A stretch of 11,968 bases of DNA from an uncultured Clostridia bacterium (GCA_934254825.1 CAKQMB010000029.1:1-11968), one strand, 5' to 3'; counted from the stretch's first letter, positions 1-7,113 are shown. Notes: generated from the sequence alone by a model not told the origin. Translations and numbers: made by a program.

Positions 1-135
1 CTCAATATGATAAAAGAGGGCGCGACGACGACTTTCGAAGCATGGGGAAAAGAGCAGAAATGGAACACGAGTTTATTCCACCCGTGGGCAACCGCGCCGC
101 TTATAGTTTTCAACGACGAAAAAGAGATTTATTGA
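1..135 (+). CDS. C-terminal end of a GH78-like six-hairpin glycosidase (partial)
   Basis: The frame is open from the window edge to TGA at 133-135 and gives 44 residues. The visible tail carries GATTTFEAW followed by SLFHPWATAPLIV. In GH78 alpha-L-rhamnosidases and relatives, a GATTxWExW motif in the last helices of the (alpha/alpha)6 barrel supplies the catalytic base glutamate, and a small C-terminal beta domain follows. Here the F replaces the usual W and the protein ends only about 30 residues later, so the usual C-terminal beta domain is short or absent. The stop lies one base before the next ATG (TGA-G-ATG), so the two genes are probably cotranscribed and may be translationally coupled. 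Assignment to GH78 itself, rather than a related six-hairpin family, is inference because most of the protein lies outside the window. Confidence 0.6.
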   Translation, partial: LNMIKEGATTTFEAWGKEQKWNTSLFHPWATAPLIVFNDEKEIY

Positions 136-136
136 G

Positions 137-1843
137 ATGAAAAGAGATAATTTATACTATAAACTTCTTATAGAGCTTTGCGACGGACTTATTTCCGTTC
201 AGGATAAGTCGGACGACCCCGCGTTCAGGGGCGGAATATATTGCAGAGCCTGTAAAAATATTCACGGAAGATGCCCGGACGCCGTATTTCCGTTCGTGGA
301 AGCGTATAAACTCACGGGTGATAAAAAGTATCTCGAAGCGGCGGAAAGCGTGTTCGATTACGGCGAAAACCTTATGTGCGCCGACGGCGGACTTTATAAC
401 GACGCGCAGACGACGTGGCGATACACTACGACTTTTCAGGTGATAGCCGTTATCGAAGCATACGAAGCGGGAAAAGATATTCTTTCCGAGTCCTTTAAGG
501 CTAAAATGCGGAAGAGAATAGAGAAGTCCTCAAAATGGGTTTACGAAAATATCGACGAAAAGACGGGCGCGAACATAAATTATTCGACGACAACGGGTTT
601 AACGCTCGCTCTTGCGGGAAGGTTTTTAAAGAAAGCGGAGTATTCGGCGAAAGCTAAACGGCTTATATATTACGCGATGGAACATATAAGCGAAAACGGT
701 TTTTTGTACGGCGAGTGCAAGCCGCACGACAAGCGTTCGGCTCACGGACTTGTAGGCGTCGACCTCGGTTATAACGTGGAAGAGTCTGTTCCAGCAATGG
801 TGAAATACGCCTATATCGCAGGCGACGAGGAGCTAAAAAACAGACTGCAAAAGGTTCTCGAAAACCAGCTTGATTTTATGTTTCCCGACGGCGCGTGGGA
901 TAACACTTTCGGCACGAGAAACAACAAATGGACTTATTACGGCTCGCGAACGTCGGACGGTTGCCAGCCCGCATATCTTTTGATGGCGGACAGAAACGAA
1001 ACGTTCAAAGAAGCCGCTCTCCGCAACCTCGAATGTATCGATAAGTGCGCTATAAACGGATTTTTATATGGCGGAGCGCATTATAAAAAGCACGGAGAAT
1101 ATCCGTGTACGCACCACGCGTTCGAGCATTTAAACGCTATCGCATTCGCGCTCGAAAACATCGACGAGAAGTTTTTGAAGTTTGACAGAACGGCTCTTCC
1201 GTGCGACAAAGCGGAAGGAATTAAGCACTATAAAGAAATAGACACCGTGAAAACGGCGAAAGGAAATTATCTCGCCACGATTACCAATTACGACTTTGAT
1301 ATATTTTTCAGCGGACACGCCTCGGGCGGAACATTGACGGCTTTATTTAACAGAAAAACCAACGAGCCGATGATTATGGCTTCGGTTACGGACTATGTTC
1401 TTGTCGAACCGACGAATATGCAACAGGTCAAGGATATTGCCCGTCATAGGAGTTTAACGCCGAGATTTATCGTCGAAAAAAACGGAAAAACTTATCATTC
1501 GTCCTATTTCGGCAACGGCAAAATGACTTTCGACGAAAAAACGCTTGAAGTAACGGCGGAAACGGGCGTCACCTGTAAGGGCGAAAAAGCATACGAGACG
1601 GGCGCTACCTTAGAGGACATAAAGCCGACGATAAAATACCTTCTTTCGGAAAACGGAATGACGATAGACATAGAAAACGCCGAAGGAACGAAATTCGTTC
1701 TTCCGCTCATAAACGGAAAAGCGGAAATCGCCGTAGGCACAGTAGCAAAAGAAGAGGAAATTTTCTTTTTAACGGGCGGGTTCATTGCGAACGAAATTAC
1801 GATTTTGCCCGAAAACGGACGAATAAAAATATTTCTTGTTTAG
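137..1843 (+). CDS. Putative polysaccharide-degrading enzyme: alpha/alpha toroid plus beta-sandwich
   Basis: This 568-aa protein has no signal peptide, so it probably acts in the cytoplasm on imported oligosaccharide. Residues about 1-360 are helical with repeated hairpin spacing, as in six-hairpin glycosidases and alpha/alpha-toroid lyases. Residues about 370-568 look like beta-strands; the segment reading GHASGGTLTALFN resembles the sheet domain of heparinase II/III-like lyases. Conserved-looking clusters that could form an active site are NNKWTYYGSRTSDG (262-275), GGAHYKKHG (312-320) and CTHHAFEH (324-331), with many His, Tyr and Arg residues. I do not recognise a named family; an unsaturated-uronide hydrolase, an uncharacterised lyase or a novel glycosidase are all possible. 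The start ATG is 1 nt past the upstream stop, with a weak AAAGAG site at 121-126. It sits in a glycosidase gene cluster, which supports a glycan role. Confidence 0.6.
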   Translation: MKRDNLYYKLLIELCDGLISVQDKSDDPAFRGGIYCRACKNIHGRCPDAVFPFVEAYKLTGDKKYLEAAESVFDYGENLMCADGGLYNDAQTTWRYTTTFQVIAVIEAYEAGKDILSESFKAKMRKRIEKSSKWVYENIDEKTGANINYSTTTGLTLALAGRFLKKAEYSAKAKRLIYYAMEHISENGFLYGECKPHDKRSAHGLVGVDLGYNVEESVPAMVKYAYIAGDEELKNRLQKVLENQLDFMFPDGAWDNTFGTRNNKWTYYGSRTSDGCQPAYLLMADRNETFKEAALRNLECIDKCAINGFLYGGAHYKKHGEYPCTHHAFEHLNAIAFALENIDEKFLKFDRTALPCDKAEGIKHYKEIDTVKTAKGNYLATITNYDFDIFFSGHASGGTLTALFNRKTNEPMIMASVTDYVLVEPTNMQQVKDIARHRSLTPRFIVEKNGKTYHSSYFGNGKMTFDEKTLEVTAETGVTCKGEKAYETGATLEDIKPTIKYLLSENGMTIDIENAEGTKFVLPLINGKAEIAVGTVAKEEEIFFLTGGFIANEITILPENGRIKIFLV

Positions 1844-1845
1844 GC

Positions 1846-2067
1846 GTACGTATCGGCGTTGCCGTTGCTGATGATATCGAGAGCGAATTTATCCGCCGCG
1901 ACGAACCGCTTTTAGAGCCTCGCGATTGCTCGCATTGGGATTGTACTATAACAACAAATCCGTCTGTTGTGATTCTCCCGAGCGGAAAAACTTATATGAT
2001 ATATAAATCGAGAATAAAGATTAGTATATGTTTGAAAGGGCAGGCGTTAAAACATTATAAATGTTAA
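1846..2067 (+). pseudogene. Fragment of a GH43-like beta-propeller glycosidase
   Basis: Directly after the toroid gene, a reading frame in a different phase encodes VRIGVAVADDIESEF, then EPLLEPR, a WD pair, and NPSVVILPSGKTYMIYKSR. This order (RIGVAxSD, a PxLxPR strand, WD, NPSV, xxGxxYxxYK) is typical of one blade junction in GH43/GH32-like five-bladed propeller enzymes. The similarity covers roughly 1849-2013; the rest, to the TAA at 2065-2067, is unlike the family. There is no plausible start codon or ribosome site, and a full enzyme would be over 300 residues, so this is a truncated remnant. It implies the locus once encoded another glycosidase here. The family call is from motif recall, not a search. 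Confidence 0.5.
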
Positions 2068-2069
2068 AT
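2054..2069 (+). repeat. 16-bp direct repeat, copy 1
   Basis: The sequence ATTATAAATGTTAAAT occurs here and again, exactly, at 2205-2220. The bases flanking the two copies differ, so the identity is exactly 16 bp. The copies bracket a 135-bp segment that contains a consensus promoter and a terminator. This copy overlaps the end of the GH43-like remnant. The repeat may be a recombination or insertion footprint, or a binding site; the AT-rich composition weakens the case. Confidence 0.6.
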
Positions 2070-2107
2070 GATATGTTTTTTAAATTAACTACTACCCAAG
2101 AGAAATA

Positions 2108-2136
2108 TTGACTTTTTCCTAAAAATTGCATATAAT
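2108..2136 (+). promoter_or_regulatory. Strong sigma-A-type promoter in the intergenic region
   Basis: A -35 box TTGACT (2108-2113; 5 of 6 to consensus) and a -10 box TATAAT (2131-2136; 6 of 6) are separated by exactly 17 bp. The expected transcription start is near 2143. The terminator hairpin begins only about 5 nt after that point, so most transcripts would stop at about 55 nt unless they read through to the 773-aa gene nearly 490 bp downstream. No open reading frame of useful size follows directly. Confidence 0.65.
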
Positions 2137-2147
2137 AATACTAACAG

Positions 2148-2200
2148 AACCCCGCACGCCTCTTAACAATGCGTACCACGCGGGGTTGTTTAATTTTGGG
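2148..2200 (+). terminator. Rho-independent terminator directly after a promoter; possible tiny RNA
   Basis: AACCCCGC (2148-2155) pairs perfectly with GCGGGGTT (2180-2187). An inner ACGC/GCGT pair can stack inside the loop, with a bulge on the 3' side. The stem is followed by the T-rich run GTTTAATTTT. It could end transcripts from the upstream enzyme genes, but together with the promoter at 2108-2136 it would also give a free-standing RNA of about 55 nt. The stem-loop resembles no riboswitch I know. Confidence 0.65.
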
Positions 2201-2204
2201 ATGA

Positions 2205-2220
2205 ATTATAAATGTTAAAT
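2205..2220 (+). repeat. 16-bp direct repeat, copy 2
   Basis: Exact second copy of ATTATAAATGTTAAAT, starting 151 bp after the first. It lies just past the T-rich tail of the terminator hairpin, so the two copies frame the promoter-terminator unit closely. Confidence 0.6.
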
Positions 2221-2257
2221 CCGCGGCTAAGAAATAATCGGTAAAAATTAAAACTAA

Positions 2258-2419
2258 ATTTTACTGTCATCCGTAGATAAAATCCGTAAAATTATCGAAA
2301 TGCAAGTCTATAACGAGCGGGGAAAATTCAAACCGATGATTTCGTTTGAGGATAATTCCAGCCCACCAAATATATCCGTTGTCCTATCGGACAACGGATA
2401 TATTTGGTGGGCGCGGTGA
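2258..2419 (+). pseudogene. Short reading-frame relic running into the palindrome
   Basis: A 53-codon open stretch lies between TAA at 2255 and TGA at 2417-2419. Its first half, encoding VDKIRKIIEMQVYNERGKF and then KPMISFED, has protein-like composition and codon use like the neighbouring genes. Its last 17 or so codons are simply the translation of the palindrome at 2361-2412. An ATG at 2300 has no Shine-Dalgarno site. I read this as a fragment of an unidentified gene cut by a repeat insertion; a chance reading frame remains possible. Confidence 0.25.
2361..2412. repeat. Perfect 24-bp inverted repeat with a 4-nt loop
   Basis: The arms 2361-2384 (starts GCCCACCAAATATATC) and 2389-2412 are exact reverse complements separated by TATC. 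A T-rich tract does not follow on either side, so it is not a standard terminator. A smaller hairpin, GCGGTG (2413-2418) with CACCGC (2429-2434), abuts it. Such long perfect palindromes between genes are usually dispersed repeats or small non-autonomous elements; a protein-binding or cruciform site is an alternative. Confidence 0.8.
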
Positions 2420-2460
2420 GATGAGGAACACCGCGGTGGTTCGTAGCAAAAGTTGCCCGC

Positions 2461-2490
2461 CAAAAGAAAAGCCCCGATCGTCATCGGAGC
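2461..2490 (-). terminator. Minus-strand Rho-independent terminator
   Basis: Read on the minus strand, GCTCCGAT (2490-2483) pairs with ATCGGGGC (2478-2471) over a GACG loop, with one U-G wobble that pairs only in the minus-strand RNA. It is followed by TTTTCTTTT (2470-2462). The T tract and the wobble both fix the orientation. No minus-strand gene is apparent upstream of it: the DNA to the right is the start of the plus-strand 773-aa gene. It may be part of the repeat block at 2361-2490, or it may end antisense transcription. Confidence 0.55.
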
Positions 2491-2593
2491 CGATTGTTAA
2501 CGACGTGTTGAAAAAATATTTCTTTATTTGGGGTAGACAAATATTTTTATTTTCGGAATAAGCAATAAATAGCCTAAAAAGATAAAAAAATGC

Positions 2594-2622
2594 TTTAAAC
2601 GCTTTGTTTTCCGTTGTATAAT
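2594..2622 (+). promoter_or_regulatory. Promoter of the 773-aa gene, implying a leaderless mRNA
   Basis: A consensus -10 box TATAAT (2617-2622), preceded directly by TG (2615-2616), lies 17 bp after TTTAAA (2594-2599; 4 of 6 to the -35 consensus). Only 7 nt (TTTTCAG) separate the -10 box from the ATG at 2630, so the expected transcription start falls on or next to the start codon. There is no Shine-Dalgarno site before that ATG. It would drive this gene and the rhamnosidase gene after it. Confidence 0.5.
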
Positions 2623-2629
2623 TTTTCAG

Positions 2630-4951
2630 ATGAATACTAACTTTATGTCGCTCGGCGCGGAAATTCGCACGAGCGGAGAATATTTCATAAACGAAAATGA
2701 TTACGTTACCTTTTCCGCCGATATCATCGCCGACAAAGATGCTTCGGTTATGGTTTTTGCGAACGGGGCGGGCGCGGTTTGTTATAACTGCGGCGGGAAA
2801 AATTATCTCGGCGAGACCTTCGGAAAAACCGTAAAACTCGAAAAGGGGAAACCGAAAAGATTTTGGTTTACGGCGAAATCGGCGGGCGAGTGCGTTATTT
2901 CGCTGACGGACGAAAAAGGGAATAAACTTGCCGAAAAAACCGTGACGATAAAGCCTTCGGGAAAGGCTTCTTTTGAACCGTTCGCAAATCCCGGAAGTCT
3001 TAACAGGCTCGTCTGGCTTAATTCCGATAAGAATATCGATCATAACGTCACGAAACCGTTCGATAAGATTTCCGTCTGCGGCGACGAAATCTCGATTACG
3101 GGCAGAAAAATTACTCTGAAAAACGGTTTTCCGGCGAGAACTAAAAGCTATTTTACCCAAAGCGTTAAAATTGCCGACGATTTTACGGATATTATTCCGA
3201 GTCCGATCGAATTTAAAGTCGGGAACGAAAATTTTTCGGTCACGAGTAAAGAAGAAACTGTTTTCGACGATTGCGTGATCGGAAAAATCGAAGGGATAAG
3301 CGAGAATTTCAGTATTTCGACCGTTACGAAGGTCGAGTTTGACGGTTTTATCGAAGTTAAAAATACTTTACGCTGTTTAAAAGACGTCGAGATTTCGGAT
3401 ATCTCCCTGACGATACCTTTTACCGCCGAAAAGGCGAAATATTTCACGGGTCTCGGCAAAAAGGGTGGTTATTTCGACGGTAAACTCGATTGGAAGTGGG
3501 ACGAAAACAAAAATCAGGACAGTTTCTGGTGCGGCGATACCGACGGCGGACTTAAAGTTAAACTGAAAGGCGAAAATTATCGCAAACCGTTCGTGAACAT
3601 TTACTACAACCGCAGAAAGCTCAATAAACCCGAAAGCTGGGATAACGGAGGAAAAGGCGGAATAAGGTTCGAAAACGATAAGTTTATCGCGTATTCGGGT
3701 AAAAAAACCGCCGAATGCGGCGAAAAATTTGTGTTCGACGTTGATTTTCTCGTTACGCCGCTTAAAGAAATCGACCTTAAAAAACAGTTCGGAACGCGCA
3801 TTTTCCATAAAATGTACGACAGCGACAAATGGCTCGAAGAGGCGGAAAAGGGCGGAGCGAACGTTGTAAACGTTCACCACGGCAACGATCTTAATCCTTA
3901 CATAAATTATCCGTTTGCCGAGCTTGACGAGCTGAAAAAGTTTGCCGAAAAGGCGCATAAAAAAGGAATGAGGATCAAGCCTTATTACACGATAAGGGAA
4001 CTGAGCGTCTATTCGCCGGAATTTGAAGCTCTCCGCGATATGGACGGCGAGATTATCGCCGAAAACGAGCATAACGCCGAAACGAATTTCTGGCAGAAGG
4101 AAGCGGCGGATTGGGTAGAGAAAAATATCGGGAAGGACGTTATCTGCGCCTGGCGGCAACCTCTTAAAGGGGTAAAGTATAAAAATGAGTACGACGCTTC
4201 GGTTCTGACCGAAGGGCAGTCGCGCCTTTGCAATTTTTACGTCGAAGGTATCGATTATCTCGTTAAACACGCCGATATCGACGGAATTTATATCGACGAT
4301 ACGGCGTACGACAGAAATACTATGAAACGGGTGAGAAAAGTTCTCGACCAAAAGGAAAACGCGCTTATAGATTTTCATCAGTGGAATCACGTTCTCGCAG
4401 GCGAGGGGAATACAGCCGCGATGTATATGGAACTTTATCCTTACGTCGACAGGTGCTGGTTAGGCGAGGGGTTCGATTACGACGAGTCGCCCGATTACTG
4501 GCTTACGGAAGTGAGCGGAATTCCTTACGGAGTTATGAGCGAGATGATGGACGCAGGCAATAAATACCGCGGACTGCTTTTCGGAATGACGAGCAGGCTC
4601 GGTTGGGAAACAAATCCCGAAAGTCCGTCCGAAATATGGAGAATTTTCGATAAATTCGGCTTGGACGGAGCGGAAACGATAGGTTGGTGGGATAAGGAAA
4701 ACCCTGTTTCGACGGGCGAAAAGGACGTTCTCGCGACAATTTATATTGTCGGCGACGAAACGTATATCGCCGTCGCGAATTTCTCGAAAGAAGCAAAAAC
4801 GGCGGAAATTCGGGTTAAAGGATACGAAAACGCGAAGCTATACGCTCCGAAGATAAAAGATTTTCAGGAAGAAGAAATCTTTGAAGGGCAAATCGAACTC
4901 GGCGGCGGCAAAGGAAAGTTTTTACGGTTGATAAAAAATGACGGCAGGTAA
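2630..4951 (+). CDS. Putative glycoside hydrolase, DUF6067/GH123-N-like
   Basis: This 773-aa protein has no signal peptide. Residues about 15-110 look like a beta-rich accessory domain. RLVWLNS (126-132) and the following IDHNVTKPF and ISITGRKITL stretch match the pattern I recall from DUF6067/GH123-N-like proteins (there, RLAWLNS...GIDDEVTxPY). Residues about 385-700 look like a TIM-type barrel: VVNVHHGND (412-420), KGMRIKPYYTI, DGIYIDD (551-557), MYMELYPYVDR (598-608) and GEGFDYDES sit where strand ends would place acidic catalytic residues; D551, D556, D557, E601 and E613 are candidates. The last 70 residues look like a beta-sandwich cap. Substrate is unknown: true GH123 enzymes act on N-acetylgalactosaminides, but this protein may differ. 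The start is the first ATG after a promoter-like sequence; an in-frame ATG at 2645 also lacks a ribosome site. The next gene starts 2 nt after the stop. Confidence 0.6.
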   Translation: MNTNFMSLGAEIRTSGEYFINENDYVTFSADIIADKDASVMVFANGAGAVCYNCGGKNYLGETFGKTVKLEKGKPKRFWFTAKSAGECVISLTDEKGNKLAEKTVTIKPSGKASFEPFANPGSLNRLVWLNSDKNIDHNVTKPFDKISVCGDEISITGRKITLKNGFPARTKSYFTQSVKIADDFTDIIPSPIEFKVGNENFSVTSKEETVFDDCVIGKIEGISENFSISTVTKVEFDGFIEVKNTLRCLKDVEISDISLTIPFTAEKAKYFTGLGKKGGYFDGKLDWKWDENKNQDSFWCGDTDGGLKVKLKGENYRKPFVNIYYNRRKLNKPESWDNGGKGGIRFENDKFIAYSGKKTAECGEKFVFDVDFLVTPLKEIDLKKQFGTRIFHKMYDSDKWLEEAEKGGANVVNVHHGNDLNPYINYPFAELDELKKFAEKAHKKGMRIKPYYTIRELSVYSPEFEALRDMDGEIIAENEHNAETNFWQKEAADWVEKNIGKDVICAWRQPLKGVKYKNEYDASVLTEGQSRLCNFYVEGIDYLVKHADIDGIYIDDTAYDRNTMKRVRKVLDQKENALIDFHQWNHVLAGEGNTAAMYMELYPYVDRCWLGEGFDYDESPDYWLTEVSGIPYGVMSEMMDAGNKYRGLLFGMTSRLGWETNPESPSEIWRIFDKFGLDGAETIGWWDKENPVSTGEKDVLATIYIVGDETYIAVANFSKEAKTAEIRVKGYENAKLYAPKIKDFQEEEIFEGQIELGGGKGKFLRLIKNDGR

Positions 4952-4953
4952 TT

Positions 4954-7110
4954 ATGTGGATTAAATTGAGCAAAGAGGCTGAAAACGGCGGGTTACCGTC
5001 TTTCGTGAAACATTTCGGATTGAAAGGGGAACTCGAAAGAGCGGAACTCGAAATAACGGCTACGGGCATATTTTCGGTAAAAATCAACGAAAAAGAAATT
5101 CCCGATCTGTTTATGCCCGGTTGGACGGATTACAACAAGTACATAAATCTTTGCGTTTACGACGTTTCCGATTATTTAAAGACGGAAAACACGATAGAAG
5201 CGACCGTTGCGAACGGTTGGTATAAAGGAAAGCTCGGTTGTTGCACGAAAACCGACGTTTACGGCTCGGAATTAAGACTTTTCGCCCGTTTGACTCTTTA
5301 TTATACGGGCGGCGAAAAGGAGATCGTAGAGACCGACGAAAGTTGGGACGTCACTGTTTCGAACGTGGTTAAAGCCGACTTTTTCGACGGCGAAGCAATC
5401 GACTTCCGCCGCGGCAAAAACAATAAAAAACCCCTCTATAAGGCGATTAACGCCGATTTTTCGGCTTCATTGGACAGATATTCGTATGAGAGCGTAAGGG
5501 TTAAAGAGGAAATAATTCCCGAGGTGATTTTCGAAAACGAGACGACGATTCGCTACGATTTCGGAAAGAATTTTGCGGGAAACGTTCGCTTTAAGGCTTT
5601 CGGAAAAGAGGGCGATAAAGTTACGGTGAAGTACGCCGAGGTTTTAAACGCCGACGGCAGTTTGTACACCGCGAATTTAAGGCGCGCGAAATGTACCGAC
5701 GAGCTTACGTTGTCGGGCGATACCGTCGGCGATTTTTTCGACCCGAAATTTACTTATCACGGTTTCAGATTTGCCGAAATCCGCAAAGACGACGGCGTTA
5801 AAATCGATGACCTTAAAGGGCTTCTCATAACGCAGGATATAGAATATTACGGAAGTTTCGAGTGTTCGGATAAAATCATAAACGGCGTTTACGAAATGGC
5901 GAAAAACGGACAGAAAAGCAATTTCGTGAGTATTCCCACCGATTGCCCGCAAAGAGACGAAAGAGTGGGCTGGACGGGCGACGCGGAAGTTTTCTGCAAC
6001 TCGGCTATGTATAACGCCGATTGCGAGAAGTTCTTTAAAAATTATATGAAACTCGTGAGAACCGACGTTCTGCCCGACGGCAAAATTCCGTCGTTCGCGC
6101 CGTTCCACACCCCCGTGTCTCCCACGACCGCGGGCGTTCCCGGTTGGGCGGACTGCGTGACCGTGATACCTTATTTCCATTATCTGCATTACAGGGATAA
6201 AAGCATTATAACCGAAAATCTCGAAGCGGCTAAGGGTTGGGTCGATTATTATCTGAAAAACAGCGAAGACTATATCGTGAGAATAAGAAACGAATTCGGA
6301 GACTGGCTTTCCGTCGATAACCATGCCGATAAAGACGTTATAAATCAGTGCTTTTTCGGATATTCGTCCTTGCTCCTTTCGAAAATGTACCTTATCGCGG
6401 GAGACGGAAAATCCGCGGAAAAATATAAAGAAGTTTACGAAAACGCAAAAAAAGCGTTCAAAAAAGAATATTTTAAGGACGGGATAATAAAAAGCGACGC
6501 CGAGACCGTTTACGCGCTCGCATATTTCGCGGGGTTTATAACAGCCGCCGAAACAAAAAATCGGTTGCCCGAAGTCGTCCGCAAAACGGGGCATCTCACC
6601 ACGGGCTTTATAGGAATAAGGTTTATTCTTCCCGCGCTTTGCGAAACAGGCGAAACCGACCTTGCGTACGAGCTTATTTCGAGGACGGAGTACCCGTCCT
6701 GGGGATATATGCTCGAAAACGGCGCGACGACTATCTGGGAACGCTGGAACGGTTACACAAAAGAAAACGGCTTCGAAGATCCCGAAATGAACTCGTTCAA
6801 TCATTATAGTTTAGGATCGTGCGTCGAGTGGCTGTATTCTTACGTTCTCGGCATAAAACTTTCCGATATCGACGAAACGGTGACGATAAAACCGTCTTTC
6901 ACCGACAAAATCGCGTTCGCGAAAGGCGGAACGAAAGTTAAAAACGGCAGAATTCACGTTTCGTGGACAAATAAAAAAACCGCCGTGACATTGGAAGTTA
7001 CGGCGGACGAAAAAGTCGATTATAAAATCGAAACAGCAGGTTATAAAATTTTATCTTCCGTTAAAAACGGAAACAAAACGATCTTGGAGCTTCTGCCGAC
7101 CGAAAATTAA
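4954..7110 (+). CDS. Alpha-L-rhamnosidase, glycoside hydrolase family 78
   Basis: This enzyme hydrolyses terminal alpha-L-rhamnosyl residues from oligosaccharides or glycosides by an inverting mechanism. The 718-aa protein lacks a signal peptide, suggesting action on imported substrate. Domains: N-terminal beta domain with GWTDYNKYI (56-64) and VANGWYKGKLG; a middle beta domain with YDFGKNFAGNV; the (alpha/alpha)6 barrel from about residue 300; and a C-terminal beta domain after about 625 (VTIKPSF). The diagnostic motif DCPQRDERVGWTGDAE spans 330-345. By comparison with characterised GH78 enzymes, E336 should be the general acid, with D330 and D343 binding rhamnose. E596 in GATTIWERW (591-598) should be the general base. 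All key residues are present. It is shorter than many GH78 proteins of about 900 residues, apparently missing an extra N-terminal domain. AGG at 4946-4948 is a good ribosome site, and the start is 2 nt after the previous stop. Confidence 0.9.
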   Translation: MWIKLSKEAENGGLPSFVKHFGLKGELERAELEITATGIFSVKINEKEIPDLFMPGWTDYNKYINLCVYDVSDYLKTENTIEATVANGWYKGKLGCCTKTDVYGSELRLFARLTLYYTGGEKEIVETDESWDVTVSNVVKADFFDGEAIDFRRGKNNKKPLYKAINADFSASLDRYSYESVRVKEEIIPEVIFENETTIRYDFGKNFAGNVRFKAFGKEGDKVTVKYAEVLNADGSLYTANLRRAKCTDELTLSGDTVGDFFDPKFTYHGFRFAEIRKDDGVKIDDLKGLLITQDIEYYGSFECSDKIINGVYEMAKNGQKSNFVSIPTDCPQRDERVGWTGDAEVFCNSAMYNADCEKFFKNYMKLVRTDVLPDGKIPSFAPFHTPVSPTTAGVPGWADCVTVIPYFHYLHYRDKSIITENLEAAKGWVDYYLKNSEDYIVRIRNEFGDWLSVDNHADKDVINQCFFGYSSLLLSKMYLIAGDGKSAEKYKEVYENAKKAFKKEYFKDGIIKSDAETVYALAYFAGFITAAETKNRLPEVVRKTGHLTTGFIGIRFILPALCETGETDLAYELISRTEYPSWGYMLENGATTIWERWNGYTKENGFEDPEMNSFNHYSLGSCVEWLYSYVLGIKLSDIDETVTIKPSFTDKIAFAKGGTKVKNGRIHVSWTNKKTAVTLEVTADEKVDYKIETAGYKILSSVKNGNKTILELLPTEN

Positions 7111-7113
7111 CCT

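Noticed and set aside
2346..2561. Plus-strand 71-codon frame across the palindrome
   Set aside because: It translates inverted repeats and terminator sequence, has no ribosome site, and its composition looks random.
2384..3160. Minus-strand frame of 258 codons that ends near the minus-strand terminator
   Set aside because: The terminator made me reconsider it, but most of it overlaps the well-supported 773-aa gene, no domain is visible, and its C-terminus lies in the palindrome beyond the terminator, so the terminator would cut its own coding sequence.
3377..4390. Minus-strand reading frame of 337 codons opposite the DUF6067-like gene
   Set aside because: Antisense shadow with biased composition (FF, RR, VV runs) and no ribosome site or motif. 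The same applies to 5677-6804 opposite the rhamnosidase.
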